Both the position numbers and the translations under genes were made by a program. DNA of 64,000 nucleotides from Rhodospirillaceae bacterium (lineage in GTDB: Bacteria > Pseudomonadota > Alphaproteobacteria > DSM-16000 > Inquilinaceae), in the NCBI GenBank assembly GCA_020638575.1, contig JACKIH010000003.1, positions 2,956,001-3,020,000 on the forward strand. Direction: 5' to 3'. Positions 15,650 to 25,592 of the stretch are shown here, piece after piece. The notes beneath the pieces were generated by a model. It saw only the letters and a program-made list of their open reading frames with translations, had not been told where the DNA came from and ran no database searches. The first letter of the stretch is position 1; the number at the start of each line of letters is the position of its first letter.

Positions 15650-16600
15650 CTAATACCGCGCGCCGACCACCTGGATGGCCGACAGGGCGTCGAGGTCTGC
15701 GGTCTCGCGCGGGCTGAGCGTGACCTCGGCCGCCGCACAGTTCTGCTCCAGGTAGCCGATGTGCCGGGTGCCGGGGATGGCGGCGACGTTGGGACCCTTC
15801 GCCAGCACCCAGGCCAGCGCGATCTGTCCCGGCGCCACGCCCTTCTCGCTGGCGATCGCCTGGATGCCCTCGACGATCTTGCGGTTGGCCGCCATGGCCT
15901 CGGGGGCGAACCGGGGGTTGGTGCGCCGCCAATCCCCCGCCTGCAGGTCGCCGGGCGAGGCGATCGCCCCGGTGAGGAAGCCGCGGCCCAGCGGGCTATA
16001 GGCGACGAAGCCGATGCCCAACCGGGTGACGGTGGGCAGGATCTCCGCCTCGACATCGCGCGACCACAGCGACAGCTCGGTCTGCAGCGCGGTGATCGGG
16101 TGTACGCCATGGGCACGCTCGATCGTCGCCGCGTCGGCCTCCGAAAGGCCGATGTGGCGCACCTTGCCCTCCGCGACGAGCTGCGCCAGGGCGCCGACGG
16201 TCTCCTCAATGGGCGTCAGCGGGTCGACCCGGTGCTGGTAATAGAGGTCGATGTGATCCGTGCCGAGCCGGCGCAGGGACGCCTCGCAGGCCGACTTCAC
16301 ATAGGCGGGCCGCCCGTCGATACCGCGGTCGGACAGCCTGGGATCGCGGATCACCCCGAACTTGGTGGCCAGCACCACCCGGTCGCGCCGGCCCTTCAGC
16401 GCAGCGCCGACCAGCTCCTCGTTGGTGAAGGGACCGTAGATGTCCGAGGTGTCCCAGAACGAGCAGCCCAGCTCCAGCGCCCGGTCGAGCACCCGCAGAT
16501 TGCCGGCCCTGTCGCTGTCGCCGTAGAAATCGGACATGCCCATGCAGCCGAGGCCGACAGCGCCGACTTGCAGACCTTGGCCCAACACTGCCTGTCGCAT
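15650..16600 (-). CDS. Aldo/keto reductase
   Basis: An NADPH-dependent oxidoreductase of the aldo/keto reductase superfamily, cytosolic, 316 residues, a normal length. The catalytic tetrad is visible: Asp and Tyr in WDTSDIYGP, Lys in LATKFGV and His in YYQHRVDP. The cofactor-binding C-terminal region with AYSPLGRGFLTG and AIPGTRHIGYLEQN is intact. It resembles the AKR11/AKR13 branch that uses small aldehydes or quinone-like substrates; the true substrate is unknown. The start ATG has a GAAGGAC site. It stands alone, convergent with torC (49 bases apart) and upstream of, but not obviously coupled to, the T6SS locus. Confidence 0.93.
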   Translation of the reverse strand: MRQAVLGQGLQVGAVGLGCMGMSDFYGDSDRAGNLRVLDRALELGCSFWDTSDIYGPFTNEELVGAALKGRRDRVVLATKFGVIRDPRLSDRGIDGRPAYVKSACEASLRRLGTDHIDLYYQHRVDPLTPIEETVGALAQLVAEGKVRHIGLSEADAATIERAHGVHPITALQTELSLWSRDVEAEILPTVTRLGIGFVAYSPLGRGFLTGAIASPGDLQAGDWRRTNPRFAPEAMAANRKIVEGIQAIASEKGVAPGQIALAWVLAKGPNVAAIPGTRHIGYLEQNCAAAEVTLSPRETADLDALSAIQVVGARY

Positions 16601-16774
16601 CGTTCAAGTCCTTCAGATGAAGGTGGCGCGCGCCCGGTGTCGTCCGACGCGTCCTATTTATTTTCAGATCGGCCGGTGGCCAGTCACGACATCTGGCGAG
16701 GTACTTGTCGGCGGCACGTCCATGCCCGTTTCCATGCCGTCCCTGGCGAGGCGCCAGGGCGCCCAGACGCCGCC

Positions 16775-17632
16775 TTAGATGAATGGCCGCGGGCGGTCGT
16801 GGGAGCGCGGGCGCGGCGCCGGGCGAGCCCGCCGGCCATACACCATCTCGCCGGGCGGCGGATTGGTGTCCTCTTCGTCCTGCCCGCTCGGGGAATCGGC
16901 CGCAGCTTCGGCCAGTCGCACCGCCACCGCGGTCACGTTGTCCGACGCCCCGCGATCGAGCGCCAGGTCGATCAGGTTGCGCACGGCCCGGTTGGGGTCG
17001 CCGGACATCAGCTCCATGCGGATCTCTTCGGCCGTCACCTCGCGGGTCAGCCCGTCTGAGCACAAAAGGAACACGTCGCCCGGCAGTACCCGGTTGGTCA
17101 CCTTGTCGAGCCTGAGTTCGGTGTCGACGCCGACGGCACGGGTGATGACGTTGCTCTGCGGGTGGTGCTCGGCATCCTGGGGGCTGAGCACCCCCTGGTT
17201 GACCAGTTCCTGCACATAGCTGTGGTCTTCGGTGAGCTGCAGCAGGTCGCCACCGCGCGCCAGGTAGATGCGGCTGTCGCCGGCCCACAGCGCGCAGTAG
17301 TGGCCGCCGTTCACCATCAGCACCACGACGGTGCTGCCGATGCCCCGCTTGGAGCCGCGGCGCTCGGCTTCCGCCTGCAAGTCGGCGTGCACCTGGTGGA
17401 GGTGGGCGCGCACCGCGGCGATGAGCTGGCCGGCCCCCATGGGCCCCTGCATCGAATCCAGCGCCGTCACCACGGCGTTGGACGCCTGGTCGCCGGCATC
17501 GTGGCCGCCCATTCCGTCGGCCACCGCGAACAGCCCGAGATCGGGGCGCGCCAGATAGGCGTCCTCGTTAAGCCGCCGGCGCGTGCCGACATCTGAGAGG
17601 GCTGCGGAGTCGATCAGGAGTCTTCCCGCCAC
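16775..17632 (-). CDS. PP2C-type Ser/Thr phosphatase of the T6SS (PppA/Stp)
   Basis: A cytosolic metal-dependent protein phosphatase. In T6SS loci this family (PppA) removes phosphate from the FHA protein and switches secretion off. Family motifs are present in order: SDVGTRRRLNEDAY, FAVADGMGGHDAGD with the metal-binding Asp and Gly, GSTVVVLMV, WAGDSRIYL, LCSDGLTREV and ASDNVTAVAVR. The 285 residues end in a Pro/Arg-rich tail after the catalytic domain. The GTG start is preceded by GAGGAC. It is the last gene of the T6SS run, 92 bases after tagF. No partner kinase (PpkA) is found in the window, although its usual target, an FHA protein, is encoded here. Confidence 0.9.
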   Translation of the reverse strand: MAGRLLIDSAALSDVGTRRRLNEDAYLARPDLGLFAVADGMGGHDAGDQASNAVVTALDSMQGPMGAGQLIAAVRAHLHQVHADLQAEAERRGSKRGIGSTVVVLMVNGGHYCALWAGDSRIYLARGGDLLQLTEDHSYVQELVNQGVLSPQDAEHHPQSNVITRAVGVDTELRLDKVTNRVLPGDVFLLCSDGLTREVTAEEIRMELMSGDPNRAVRNLIDLALDRGASDNVTAVAVRLAEAAADSPSGQDEEDTNPPPGEMVYGRRARPAPRPRSHDRPRPFI

Positions 17633-17724
17633 GGCCGATCGTCCTCACGCCTCGGCCTGCGGCCGTGTCCCCCTGGTCCGGCCGGGCCGGGGGGGTCGGT
17701 TAACATCCGAGGCAGAATTGCAGG

Positions 17725-18432
17725 TCATGGTGGGGACTGCCAAGTCAAGATCTCCGCGACACGGGCCGGTGCGGGCAGGCCCTGGGCCAGCAAGACGCGA
17801 CCGGCATCGTGTTCGGTCGGGTGCGACCACCAAAGGCTATAGGGACTCGCCCGGCCGTCCAAGAGCAGGCTGTCGAGAAGCGGTGCGAAACCTGCCGCCA
17901 CCGGCTGGCCGGCCGGCACATTGGCGGCGATGCCTTCGCCCGGGCCGTGGGCGGGACTGCCCGGGGGCAGGGCCGGCGTGTCGAAATCCGCCAGCTCCTC
18001 CTGGAAGTCGTCGAAATCCATCTGTTCGGTCATGCACGCGGCCACCAGGCTGTCGAGCGCCGAAAACCACGCCGCCAATGCGGCCGGCAGGCCGGCCAGC
18101 GCGGTCACGGCGGGCAGTGCCACCGCCACCGTCAGGGGAAAGCGCCGGCCCACCCGGTCGAAGCTCGGCACCAGCAGGCCGGTCAGGGCTTCCGGGCCGC
18201 ACACGCCGGCCATCAGCGCGAAGCGGCAGCCGGCGATGCGCCGCTCGAAATCTTCCGCATGGGGCCAGAGTTGCGGGTCGGCCGCCTCCATCACCCGCTG
18301 CAGCCAGCGGTCCCACGGGTCGATGAAGCGGCGCGGCAGGGCGCGGGAGACGAAGTCGCCGCGCGACGGCAGCTTCCCGTAGAAGCCGAGTTCCGGCGGC
18401 GGCGCCGGCTGTTGGTTGGCCGCGCGCCGCAT
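17725..18432 (-). CDS. tagF: T6SS-associated protein TagF
   Basis: TagF is a post-translational repressor of type VI secretion that acts with the FHA protein. The 235-residue protein shows the family opening GFYGKLPSRGDFVSRALPRR and then WDRWLQ. It also has the conserved GRRFPLTVAVALP block and the C-terminal SLWWSHP. Its ATG overlaps the tssM stop by one base (TGATG), so it is translationally coupled to tssM. In some bacteria TagF is fused to the PppA phosphatase; here they are separate adjacent genes. A much longer open frame (to 19791) runs upstream over tssM and is spurious before 18432. Confidence 0.92.
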   Translation of the reverse strand: MRRAANQQPAPPPELGFYGKLPSRGDFVSRALPRRFIDPWDRWLQRVMEAADPQLWPHAEDFERRIAGCRFALMAGVCGPEALTGLLVPSFDRVGRRFPLTVAVALPAVTALAGLPAALAAWFSALDSLVAACMTEQMDFDDFQEELADFDTPALPPGSPAHGPGEGIAANVPAGQPVAAGFAPLLDSLLLDGRASPYSLWWSHPTEHDAGRVLLAQGLPAPARVAEILTWQSPP

Positions 18433-21400
18433 CACAGGGACGGGCAACTGAAGCCGCGCAGAGCCGGCAGATTGAACGGATTGCGCACGCTGCCCGCTTG
18501 CAGGCGGAAGGTGGCCTGGCGGCCCCCGGCGGAGAAGGTGACGTTGAAGCGGTCCGAGGCTCCGGCGCCGGAGATCGACGCGGTGTCGAGCAGCCGGAAG
18601 AACGCCCACGCCCCTTCGCGCGTGATGGCGCTGCCGCCGGCGATCTCCGGGAAGAAGGCGACACGGGCCAGGTTGGCCGATCCCGGCCAGGTGGCGTTGC
18701 GCTCCGGCGAGCGGCCATGGGCGAACTGCAAGGTGGTGTCGCCCACCGTCAGGTTGACGCCGGTGGCCGTCTGGCTGAGCTGCTCCAGAGCGACGGAGAA
18801 CTGCACGTTGGGGGTGCCGCCGCCGCCGCCCGGCCAGAACGCCTCGCCGATGTCGTGGGCCGCCTGGAACTGGGCGAGCACGGCGCTGGAGATGCCGAGA
18901 TCGACACCGTCGACGGAGCGGAAGGTCCAGGTCCGCCCGGTGGTATCCACCACGCGCGCCAGATTGGCGTTGAAGAAGGTGTCGATGCGGCCGCCGGGGG
19001 CGAACAGGGCGGCGAAATCGGCCAGCGACACATCGTTGCTGGAGCCGCGGGCAAACGGGTAGCGGCCGGCGGTGGCGCGCACGCACAGTTCCGCCACGTC
19101 GGCGTTCCAGGCATCGGCGATGGCGTTGGAGGCACCGCCGATCAGGGCGGTGTTGGCGCCGCTGGCCACCTGGTCCATCCAGCCGCCGAGAGGAGCCGGC
19201 ATCTGGCCGGCATCGAGCTGCAGGTTGGCGATGGCCCCGCCGGCCCCGCCGCTGCCGGCGGTGCCGATCAGTTCGCCCACCGAGCCGCCGCTGAACTGGG
19301 CGGCATCGGCGACCCGGTTGAGGTCGACGCGCAGCGACGCCAGGTTGTCGATCAGGTCTTCGAGCTGGGAAACGCCGTTGGCGTCCGACACGAACTCGTG
19401 CAGCGGCTGGAAGCGGCGATCGACGTAGGAGCCCAGCGGTTCCGGCTCCTCGCCGCCGCCGAGCAGGGCGCCGCCCAGGTTGCCACCGTCCACGGCACCG
19501 CCCAGCACGACCCCGCCGATGGTGGCGACGTTGTAGCTGAGGCGGCGGCGTGCCTGGTATTCCGCGAAATTCCGCAGCGCATAGAGGCTGTTGCCCGAGA
19601 CCACGCCCTCCACGGCGCCTTCCGGCGTGGCCAGTTCCGGCGGCAGCACCGAAAGCTGGGTCTGCTCCGATGCCGAAGTGAGCAGGTTGCGCAGGGGGGA
19701 ATTCGGGCCGGTCAGCGTATTCAGCGTGCCCACCGCATCGTTGATGCCGTTGAACTGGCGGATGCGAAGGTCGGCCAGCATGCGCTCCCACTGGGTGACG
19801 TACTGGTCGAGGTAAAGCTGCATGACGTCGCGTTCCAGCAGCGCCAACTGCTGTTCGGACAGGTCGGCCCGCTCCTCCTGGCCCAGCACCCAGCTTTCCG
19901 ATGCCACCGCGCCGGCGGTCTCGATCATGGTGGGCACGAAGTAGTCATAGAAGCCGGTGCGGGTGTAGAGGCCGTCGATGCCCGCGGTCAGCGGGTCGCC
20001 GGAGGCGCGGTAGAACACCGAAGCCGTCGCCGGCCCGCCGGCATCGATGGGACGCCACGGCGTCAGCGCCCGTGCTTCGGCGGTGTTGCGGATGACGCTG
20101 AAGGCGCGCACCGCCAGCGGCACCTCCGCCAGCACCGTCCGGGCGCGCTGGATCAACTCGCCGTTCAGCGGCACCTCGCCCATGCGCCTGAGGTCGAGCA
20201 TGGCGTCGAGATGGGCGATCAGGTTGCCGCGCGTCTCCACATCGCCGAGGCCGGCGTATTGCCGGGTCCAGGCCGTTGTCATGAAGCTGCGCACCACGTC
20301 GTCGTCGAGGTCGCCCTGGCCGCCCAGCATCAGGTAGACGCGCAGCGTGGAGTAAAGCTCCTCCTGCACCTCCGGATCGTCGCTGCGGCCGGATTCCGCG
20401 GCATGCAGCGTCTCCGCCAGGTCCTCCTCCAGGCCCAGCAGCAGGCGCGGCAGGAACAGGTCCGACAGCGCCTCGCGGTAGGCGTAGGTGGCCTGCGAGC
20501 CGATCTTGTGGCCCTGGTAGAGCCCGAAGCCGGACAGCCACGGCACCGAGGCATCGCGATCGGCATAGCCGCCGGGCATGCTGCGCAGCGTCGCCAGCGG
20601 CGGCAGCACCGGCCGCAGGTCGGGGTCGGACACCTCCGTCAGGTCGAGGTCGGCGACCTGGCTGTTATAGAGCGCCACCCGGCGCTCGGCGTCCTCGATC
20701 AGCGAGGTGTTGCGGAAATAGCTGGTGGTCCACAGCGCGGTCATGGCCAGCAACACCACGCCACAGGTGGCCCAGGCTGCCCATTGCAGGCGGCGGCGGC
20801 GGCGTTCCAGCTTGTGGTTGCGGCCGACGACACTGGCTTCGGGAAAGATCACCTGGCGCAACAGCCGGGTGAGGAAATAGCTGCGCCCGGCGCCGCTGAA
20901 GCCGCTGACGGCCTGGCGGCCGATGCCGAAGGTGGCGGCCATGGCGCCGACCAGCCGGTCGATCGGGTTGCCTTCCTGGGTGCCGCTGGTGAAGTAGACG
21001 CCGCGCAGCAGGAGCGGGCGTTCGTAGCGGGTGATCAGGAAGATCTCGCTCAGGAAATCGGTCACGCTGTCGCGCAGCGAGGCCACCTGCTGGGGGAAGC
21101 TGTAGACGAGGCTGCGCCGCTGGGGATCGGCTTCCTGGTGCAGGCGCTCGATCACCCGGTCGTTGAGCCGCGTCACCAGCCCGTCGAAGGCGCGGGGGAA
21201 CTGCTCGACCGCCGACGTGCTGTCCTTGGTCTCCTCCAGGGGGAAGGTGTGGCCCCACACCTGCTCGCGCCGGTCCTGCTTGCCCAGATCCTCGAAGAAC
21301 TCCACGAAGCCGGCCACCAGGTCCATCTTGGTGAACAGCACATAGACCGGGAAACGGATGGCGAGCCGCTCGTCCAGCTCGCGCAGGCGCGAGCGGATCT

Positions 21401-22154
21401 TGCGCGCGTGTTCGCGCCGCTCGGCTTCCGGCAGCATCATCAGGTCGGAGATGGAGATGGCCACCAGCACGCCGTTGATGGGCTGGCGGCGGCGGTGCTT
21501 GCGCAGCATGTCGAGGAAGCCGAGCCAGGCCCCCTGGTCGACGGCGCTCTCGCTGTCCTGGGTGGTGTAGCGCCCGGCGGTGTCGATCATCACCGCGTCG
21601 TCGGTGAACCACCAGTCGCAGTTGCGGGTGCCGCCCACGCCCTTGATCTTGCGGCGGCCGCCCATCTGCTCGTCCAGCGGGAAGCGCAGGCCGGATTCCT
21701 CGATGGCGGTGGTCTTGCCGGCGCCCGGCGGGCCGATGATCAGGTACCAGGGGAGCTGGTAGAGATACTGGCGGCCGCGCTTGCCGCCGCCCAGCTTGGT
21801 CTTCTTCAACAGCGCCAGGGCTTCGCGCAGGCGGCCGCGCAGCACCGCCACCTCTTCGCCGGCGGCATCGGGCTCCGATCCGCCCGTCGCCGTCTCCTCC
21901 AGGTCCCGCGCCATCTTGGCGTTGGCACGGCGGCGCCGCAGCATGCCGATGAGCAGCGCGATCACCCAGATGAAGAAGAAGACGATGATCACCAGCACCC
22001 GGCTGAGCGCGCTTTCCAGCGGCGCGAAGTCGGCGAAGGCAATCAGCGGGCCGAGGAACCAGACCAGCAGGCTAAGGATGATCACGCCGATCAGCGAGAG
22101 GAACCAGCCCGAAATCAGAACCCGGAAGACCGCGCGCATATCAGCTCTCCACAC
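18432..22154 (-). CDS. tssM: T6SS membrane-complex protein TssM (IcmF)
   Basis: TssM is the large inner-membrane component that, with TssL and TssJ, anchors the T6SS and spans the periplasm. It is 1240 residues, as expected. Two hydrophobic segments lie near the N terminus (about 12-37 and 48-70), and a third near 455-475 precedes the periplasmic part. Between them is a P-loop domain with GPPGAGKTTAIEESGLRFPL and a WWFTDDAVMIDTAGRY Walker B-like stretch, so nucleotide binding is likely intact. The C-terminal 700 residues form the periplasmic IcmF-related domains that contact TssJ. The start is GTG 22154 or ATG 22139; both are only bases after tssL. Several regions are Gly-rich (about 870-890 and 960-985). 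Confidence 0.96.
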   Translation of the reverse strand: MWRADMRAVFRVLISGWFLSLIGVIILSLLVWFLGPLIAFADFAPLESALSRVLVIIVFFFIWVIALLIGMLRRRRANAKMARDLEETATGGSEPDAAGEEVAVLRGRLREALALLKKTKLGGGKRGRQYLYQLPWYLIIGPPGAGKTTAIEESGLRFPLDEQMGGRRKIKGVGGTRNCDWWFTDDAVMIDTAGRYTTQDSESAVDQGAWLGFLDMLRKHRRRQPINGVLVAISISDLMMLPEAERREHARKIRSRLRELDERLAIRFPVYVLFTKMDLVAGFVEFFEDLGKQDRREQVWGHTFPLEETKDSTSAVEQFPRAFDGLVTRLNDRVIERLHQEADPQRRSLVYSFPQQVASLRDSVTDFLSEIFLITRYERPLLLRGVYFTSGTQEGNPIDRLVGAMAATFGIGRQAVSGFSGAGRSYFLTRLLRQVIFPEASVVGRNHKLERRRRRLQWAAWATCGVVLLAMTALWTTSYFRNTSLIEDAERRVALYNSQVADLDLTEVSDPDLRPVLPPLATLRSMPGGYADRDASVPWLSGFGLYQGHKIGSQATYAYREALSDLFLPRLLLGLEEDLAETLHAAESGRSDDPEVQEELYSTLRVYLMLGGQGDLDDDVVRSFMTTAWTRQYAGLGDVETRGNLIAHLDAMLDLRRMGEVPLNGELIQRARTVLAEVPLAVRAFSVIRNTAEARALTPWRPIDAGGPATASVFYRASGDPLTAGIDGLYTRTGFYDYFVPTMIETAGAVASESWVLGQEERADLSEQQLALLERDVMQLYLDQYVTQWERMLADLRIRQFNGINDAVGTLNTLTGPNSPLRNLLTSASEQTQLSVLPPELATPEGAVEGVVSGNSLYALRNFAEYQARRRLSYNVATIGGVVLGGAVDGGNLGGALLGGGEEPEPLGSYVDRRFQPLHEFVSDANGVSQLEDLIDNLASLRVDLNRVADAAQFSGGSVGELIGTAGSGGAGGAIANLQLDAGQMPAPLGGWMDQVASGANTALIGGASNAIADAWNADVAELCVRATAGRYPFARGSSNDVSLADFAALFAPGGRIDTFFNANLARVVDTTGRTWTFRSVDGVDLGISSAVLAQFQAAHDIGEAFWPGGGGGTPNVQFSVALEQLSQTATGVNLTVGDTTLQFAHGRSPERNATWPGSANLARVAFFPEIAGGSAITREGAWAFFRLLDTASISGAGASDRFNVTFSAGGRQATFRLQAGSVRNPFNLPALRGFSCPSL

Positions 22155-22157
22155 GCC

Positions 22158-23549
22158 CTAATCCAGGACCAGGATTTCGACGCGCCGGTTGCGCGCCTTG
22201 TTGGCCGCCGTGTCGTTGGGAACCAGCGGCTGGGTATCGGCCAGCCCTTCCACGGTGATGGCCACGGCGTCGCCGACGATCGGGGCGATCACCTCGCGCA
22301 CCGCTTCGGCGCGGGCGAGCGACAGTTCGTAGTTCGACGGGAACTGGAAGGTGTGGATGGGATCGCTGTCGGAATGCCCGAGGATCTGCAGGTCGCTGCC
22401 CCGCTCCTGAAGCGCGTAGGCGACACGAAGGACGGTGGGGCGGTACTGCTCGGTCAGCACGTCGCTGGCCGGCGCGAACATGGCCGCACTCACCAGGCGC
22501 ACCAGGGTACCGTCGCGGGTATCCTCCACTTCCACCAGGCCCTGTTCGATCTCCGGTGCCAGGAATTCCGACAGGCTGGCGACCTCTTGGACCTGTTCGG
22601 GCGTCGGTGCGGGCGGCGGCGGCGGGGTGGCGACGCGGGCCAGCACCACCGGGCCGTTGGGCGGCAACTCGTTGAGCGCGTAGTAGACGTCGTCGCTGCT
22701 GCGCCCCAGCCAGAACATGAAGAGCGCGTAGATCAGCGCCAGCAGGCCGGCGGTGGCGACGGCAAGCACCCAGATGGGGATGTAGGAGGCAAGCGGCCGG
22801 TGGCCGGTTTCCGCGCCGCGCCACCGGGGCGACAGGTCGCGCTCGAACTCGCCGCGGTGGCGCCGGATCATGCGGTAGAGCCCGTCGCGGATTTCCGCGT
22901 GGCGGGCGGTGCCGCGGTTCATCACCCGGTACTGGCCTTCGAAGCCCAGCGTCATGCAAAGATACATGAGCTCCAGGAGCGGCAGGTTGCGCCCCGGGTT
23001 CTGGCCCAGCCGGTTCAAGATCTCGTAGAAGCGCTCGCCGCCCCAGGTTTCCTGGTAGAACGTGGTTACCATGCTCTGGCGTGCCCACACGCTGCGGCTG
23101 CCCCAGGGCGTGTTGAGCACCAGATCGTCGATGGTGGCGCACAGCGCGTAGCGGCCGGCGCGGATTTCCTGTGGGCTGACGCCGACGGCGGACGCGCGGC
23201 TTTCGAACGCCTTGATCTCCGCCACCACGCGCTCGCGCAGCGCAGCCACGTCGCGATGCTGGGCGCGGTTGCGGATGCGCACCGCGAGACCGAGCAGCGG
23301 CGATGCGACGCTCACCAACGGGTTGATGCCGGTGCGCACCAACGGCGTTGAGGTGTCGATGGCGCCGCTGGCGGCGGGGGGATAGCCGCCCGCGGGCGGT
23401 GCATCGTAGGACGGCTCCGGTGCGCGCTGGCGGCGCTGTTGCTGCGGTGGCTCGGGCGCCTGCTGGCGGTCGCCGCCGGCCACCCGCCGGCCCCCGACGA
23501 CGGTCGGTTCCAGGTCTCCAGGCTCGGCGAACGGATCGTCGGAGCTCAT
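22158..23549 (-). CDS. tssL: T6SS protein TssL with C-terminal OmpA domain
   Basis: TssL (DotU/IcmH) is the inner-membrane partner of TssM. A Pro/Gln-rich N-terminal extension (about residues 1-60) precedes the DotU cytosolic domain (about 70-250), which includes CATIDDLVLNTPWG and LLELMYLCMTLGFEGQYR. One membrane helix lies near 257-281. The C-terminal third (about 345-463) is an OmpA/MotB peptidoglycan-binding domain with ILGHSDSDPI and NKARNRRVEILVLD. The extended form with its own peptidoglycan-binding domain is common in proteobacteria and anchors the complex without a separate TagL. It lies four bases before tssM and six bases after tssK, so it is part of one operon. Confidence 0.96.
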   Translation of the reverse strand: MSSDDPFAEPGDLEPTVVGGRRVAGGDRQQAPEPPQQQRRQRAPEPSYDAPPAGGYPPAASGAIDTSTPLVRTGINPLVSVASPLLGLAVRIRNRAQHRDVAALRERVVAEIKAFESRASAVGVSPQEIRAGRYALCATIDDLVLNTPWGSRSVWARQSMVTTFYQETWGGERFYEILNRLGQNPGRNLPLLELMYLCMTLGFEGQYRVMNRGTARHAEIRDGLYRMIRRHRGEFERDLSPRWRGAETGHRPLASYIPIWVLAVATAGLLALIYALFMFWLGRSSDDVYYALNELPPNGPVVLARVATPPPPPAPTPEQVQEVASLSEFLAPEIEQGLVEVEDTRDGTLVRLVSAAMFAPASDVLTEQYRPTVLRVAYALQERGSDLQILGHSDSDPIHTFQFPSNYELSLARAEAVREVIAPIVGDAVAITVEGLADTQPLVPNDTAANKARNRRVEILVLD

Positions 23550-23555
23550 GGCCCG

Positions 23556-24890
23556 CTATCCCTTGATCGCCCACAGCTCCATTTCGAGCTGCGGGAAGTC
23601 GCCTGCCACGTGCAGGGCCATGCCGCCCGACTGGGTCAATTCCTTCCAGAAGGGACTGTTTCGTTCCAACTCGAAATACGTCGCGTTGGGTGTGTATGGC
23701 AACTGCCGCGGGGCCACCTGGAGGGGGCGGGTGCGGATCCCGGCGAGTGCGGAGTTGACGAGGTCGCGGATCTTTTCCACCGGACCGATGGTGGTCTGGG
23801 TGGGGAACAGGCGGCGGATCGCGTCCATCTGCATGTCGGCCTTCACCACCAGCACGAAGGTTGCGGTGGTGAGCAGGCTGCGGTCGGAGATCACCGCCAC
23901 GCGCACGCCGTAGCGGCGCTCCTGCAGCGGGATCGGCACCGCGGTGGGGTCGATGACGGCGCTCAGCGAATGGCGCAGTTCGGCCATCACCGGGCGGAAG
24001 CTGCGCTGCAGGTCGTCGTGGCGGTAGGGCGGGAAGGTGGGCGGCCGCCGGTTGGCCACGGTGAAGGTGTCCAGCTCGCCCGCCATCTGCACGGCCAGCC
24101 GGTAGAAATCTTCCGGGTGCACCATGGGCGAGGAGATCAGGTGGGTCAGCAGCGGCTCATACCGGTTGACCGCCTGCAAGAGCAGGAAGTCGGCGATTTC
24201 GGCAGCACCCTTGGTGCCGCTGTCGGTAACGCGGGCGGCAACCGCCTCGGCCCGATGGTGGATCAGCCCCTGCAGCTCCGCCACGAAGCCCGACAGCACC
24301 GGGGCGGCGGTGCAGGTGAGACAGGGCGGGATGAAACCTTCGTCGAGCACCACGTTCTTGTCGGACCGCACCTCGATGATGCGGGCAAGGCCGATGCAGG
24401 TGTAGCCGTCGCGCTCCTCGGTCTCCAACAGCAGGCGCAGGCGCAGCCGGCCCACCTGCAAGGTGGCGTGCTGGTCCGACCGGGCGACGGAGTCCGCGGC
24501 ATCGTAGTCGGCGGCACGGTAGCGGGCGGGGGTCTGGACGGTGTCGTCCAGCTCCACCTCCACGCCGCCCGGCTGGCGCACCGGCAGGCCCAGGTAGACC
24601 GTGCAGTTGCGCACCGAATCCGCCAGGTCGAGCGGGGCCGGGTGGTCGGCCCCGTCGGGCAGGGTGAACGCCGTGCCGTCCTCGAACATGCCGGCGGCGC
24701 GGCTGATGGCGAACTTGCCGGCAGCCAGCATCTCCCGGTTGATCTGGAGATCGGTCACCCCCCAGGGATGGGCGCGCGCCGCCGCCAGGGCGCTGCGCAC
24801 TTGCCATTCGGTGTGGCGGTCGGCCTGCTGGAAGTGCTGGGTGCGGAGGAACATGCCCTCCGACCAGACGACCTTGTTATCCCAGGACAT
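23556..24890 (-). CDS. tssK: T6SS baseplate protein TssK
   Basis: TssK is the cytosolic trimeric adaptor that links the T6SS baseplate to the TssL-TssM membrane complex. The 444-residue protein has the hallmark N terminus WSEGMFLRTQHFQQADRHTE and the normal length. Later conserved blocks include HPEDFYRLAVQMAGEL and YTPNATYFELER. It is the only baseplate component in this window; tssE, tssF and tssG are missing. Gaps to its neighbours are 34 bases (tssJ) and 6 bases (tssL). Confidence 0.96.
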   Translation of the reverse strand: MSWDNKVVWSEGMFLRTQHFQQADRHTEWQVRSALAAARAHPWGVTDLQINREMLAAGKFAISRAAGMFEDGTAFTLPDGADHPAPLDLADSVRNCTVYLGLPVRQPGGVEVELDDTVQTPARYRAADYDAADSVARSDQHATLQVGRLRLRLLLETEERDGYTCIGLARIIEVRSDKNVVLDEGFIPPCLTCTAAPVLSGFVAELQGLIHHRAEAVAARVTDSGTKGAAEIADFLLLQAVNRYEPLLTHLISSPMVHPEDFYRLAVQMAGELDTFTVANRRPPTFPPYRHDDLQRSFRPVMAELRHSLSAVIDPTAVPIPLQERRYGVRVAVISDRSLLTTATFVLVVKADMQMDAIRRLFPTQTTIGPVEKIRDLVNSALAGIRTRPLQVAPRQLPYTPNATYFELERNSPFWKELTQSGGMALHVAGDFPQLEMELWAIKG

Positions 24891-24924
24891 GGAGGATCGG
24901 ACCGTTGCTGACGGACATCTGGGC

Positions 24925-25455
24925 TTAGCTGGCCGGGCCCACCCCGGCGCCGCCGATCTGCACGGTCAGCCCACTCAGCGAAACCGCCACGGCCGTGGTG
25001 GCATTCTGCGGCACCGCCGTGACGGCCCGCCACAGCGCGTTGTCGATGTCGCGGAAGGCCACGAGCACGCCGACATAGCGGGATTCCGGCCCGAAGTTCA
25101 GCGTCATGCTGCTGGACCCGCCGGGGCTCAGGGTCACCTCCTCACGCCCGGCCATGGCCGCACCCAGGGTTTCCTGGTCGCGCTCCAGAAGCTGGAAGAA
25201 ATCGGCCTGCTGGAATTCCGACGCCGAGGTCAGTTCGTAGACGCGCACCAGCACCGGGGATGGCAGACCGTGATCGGGGTTGATCGAGGCATCAGCCGCC
25301 AGCGACACGTTCACCACCGTCGGAGCCGGCGGCGGCGGCGGTGCTGTCTGGCACGCCGACAGGGCCAGCAACGCTGCGAACGCCGCAGCCATGAACCCGA
25401 GGCCGCGCCGGGCCGAAGCCCCCGAACGCAGGATCGCCGAAGCAAAAGCCGTCAT
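24925..25455 (-). CDS. tssJ: T6SS outer-membrane lipoprotein TssJ
   Basis: TssJ is a lipoprotein in the inner leaflet of the outer membrane that binds the TssM C terminus. A hydrophobic signal ends in the lipobox LSAC, with the lipidated Cys about residue 35 from the chosen start. A Pro-rich linker and a beta-sandwich domain follow, with the family's PVLVRVYELTSASEFQQADF. ATG 25455 is chosen because AGGAGGGG stands 4 bases before it; ATG 25482 would place the ribosome site inside the gene. The protein is 176 residues. It begins the run tssJ-K-L-M-tagF and follows a 137-base gap after the TPR-like gene. Confidence 0.92.
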   Translation of the reverse strand: MTAFASAILRSGASARRGLGFMAAAFAALLALSACQTAPPPPPAPTVVNVSLAADASINPDHGLPSPVLVRVYELTSASEFQQADFFQLLERDQETLGAAMAGREEVTLSPGGSSSMTLNFGPESRYVGVLVAFRDIDNALWRAVTAVPQNATTAVAVSLSGLTVQIGGAGVGPAS

Positions 25456-25592
25456 CAGTCCCCTCCTCCCCAAGATAGCCAAGCCAGCAGTCTACACGGC
25501 TCGACGAGAATTGCAGCCCATGGACATGCCGGGCAATGCCCTGTTTTGCCAGGATTGCCGCCGAATGCGCCGGAAGATGGGCCAAGCGGACG

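Noticed and set aside
18498..23351. A 1617-codon open frame on the plus strand
   Set aside because: It is antisense to tssM and tssL, which match known families over full length. Its residues are His/Gln/Ala-rich in the way typical of shadow frames in high-GC DNA.
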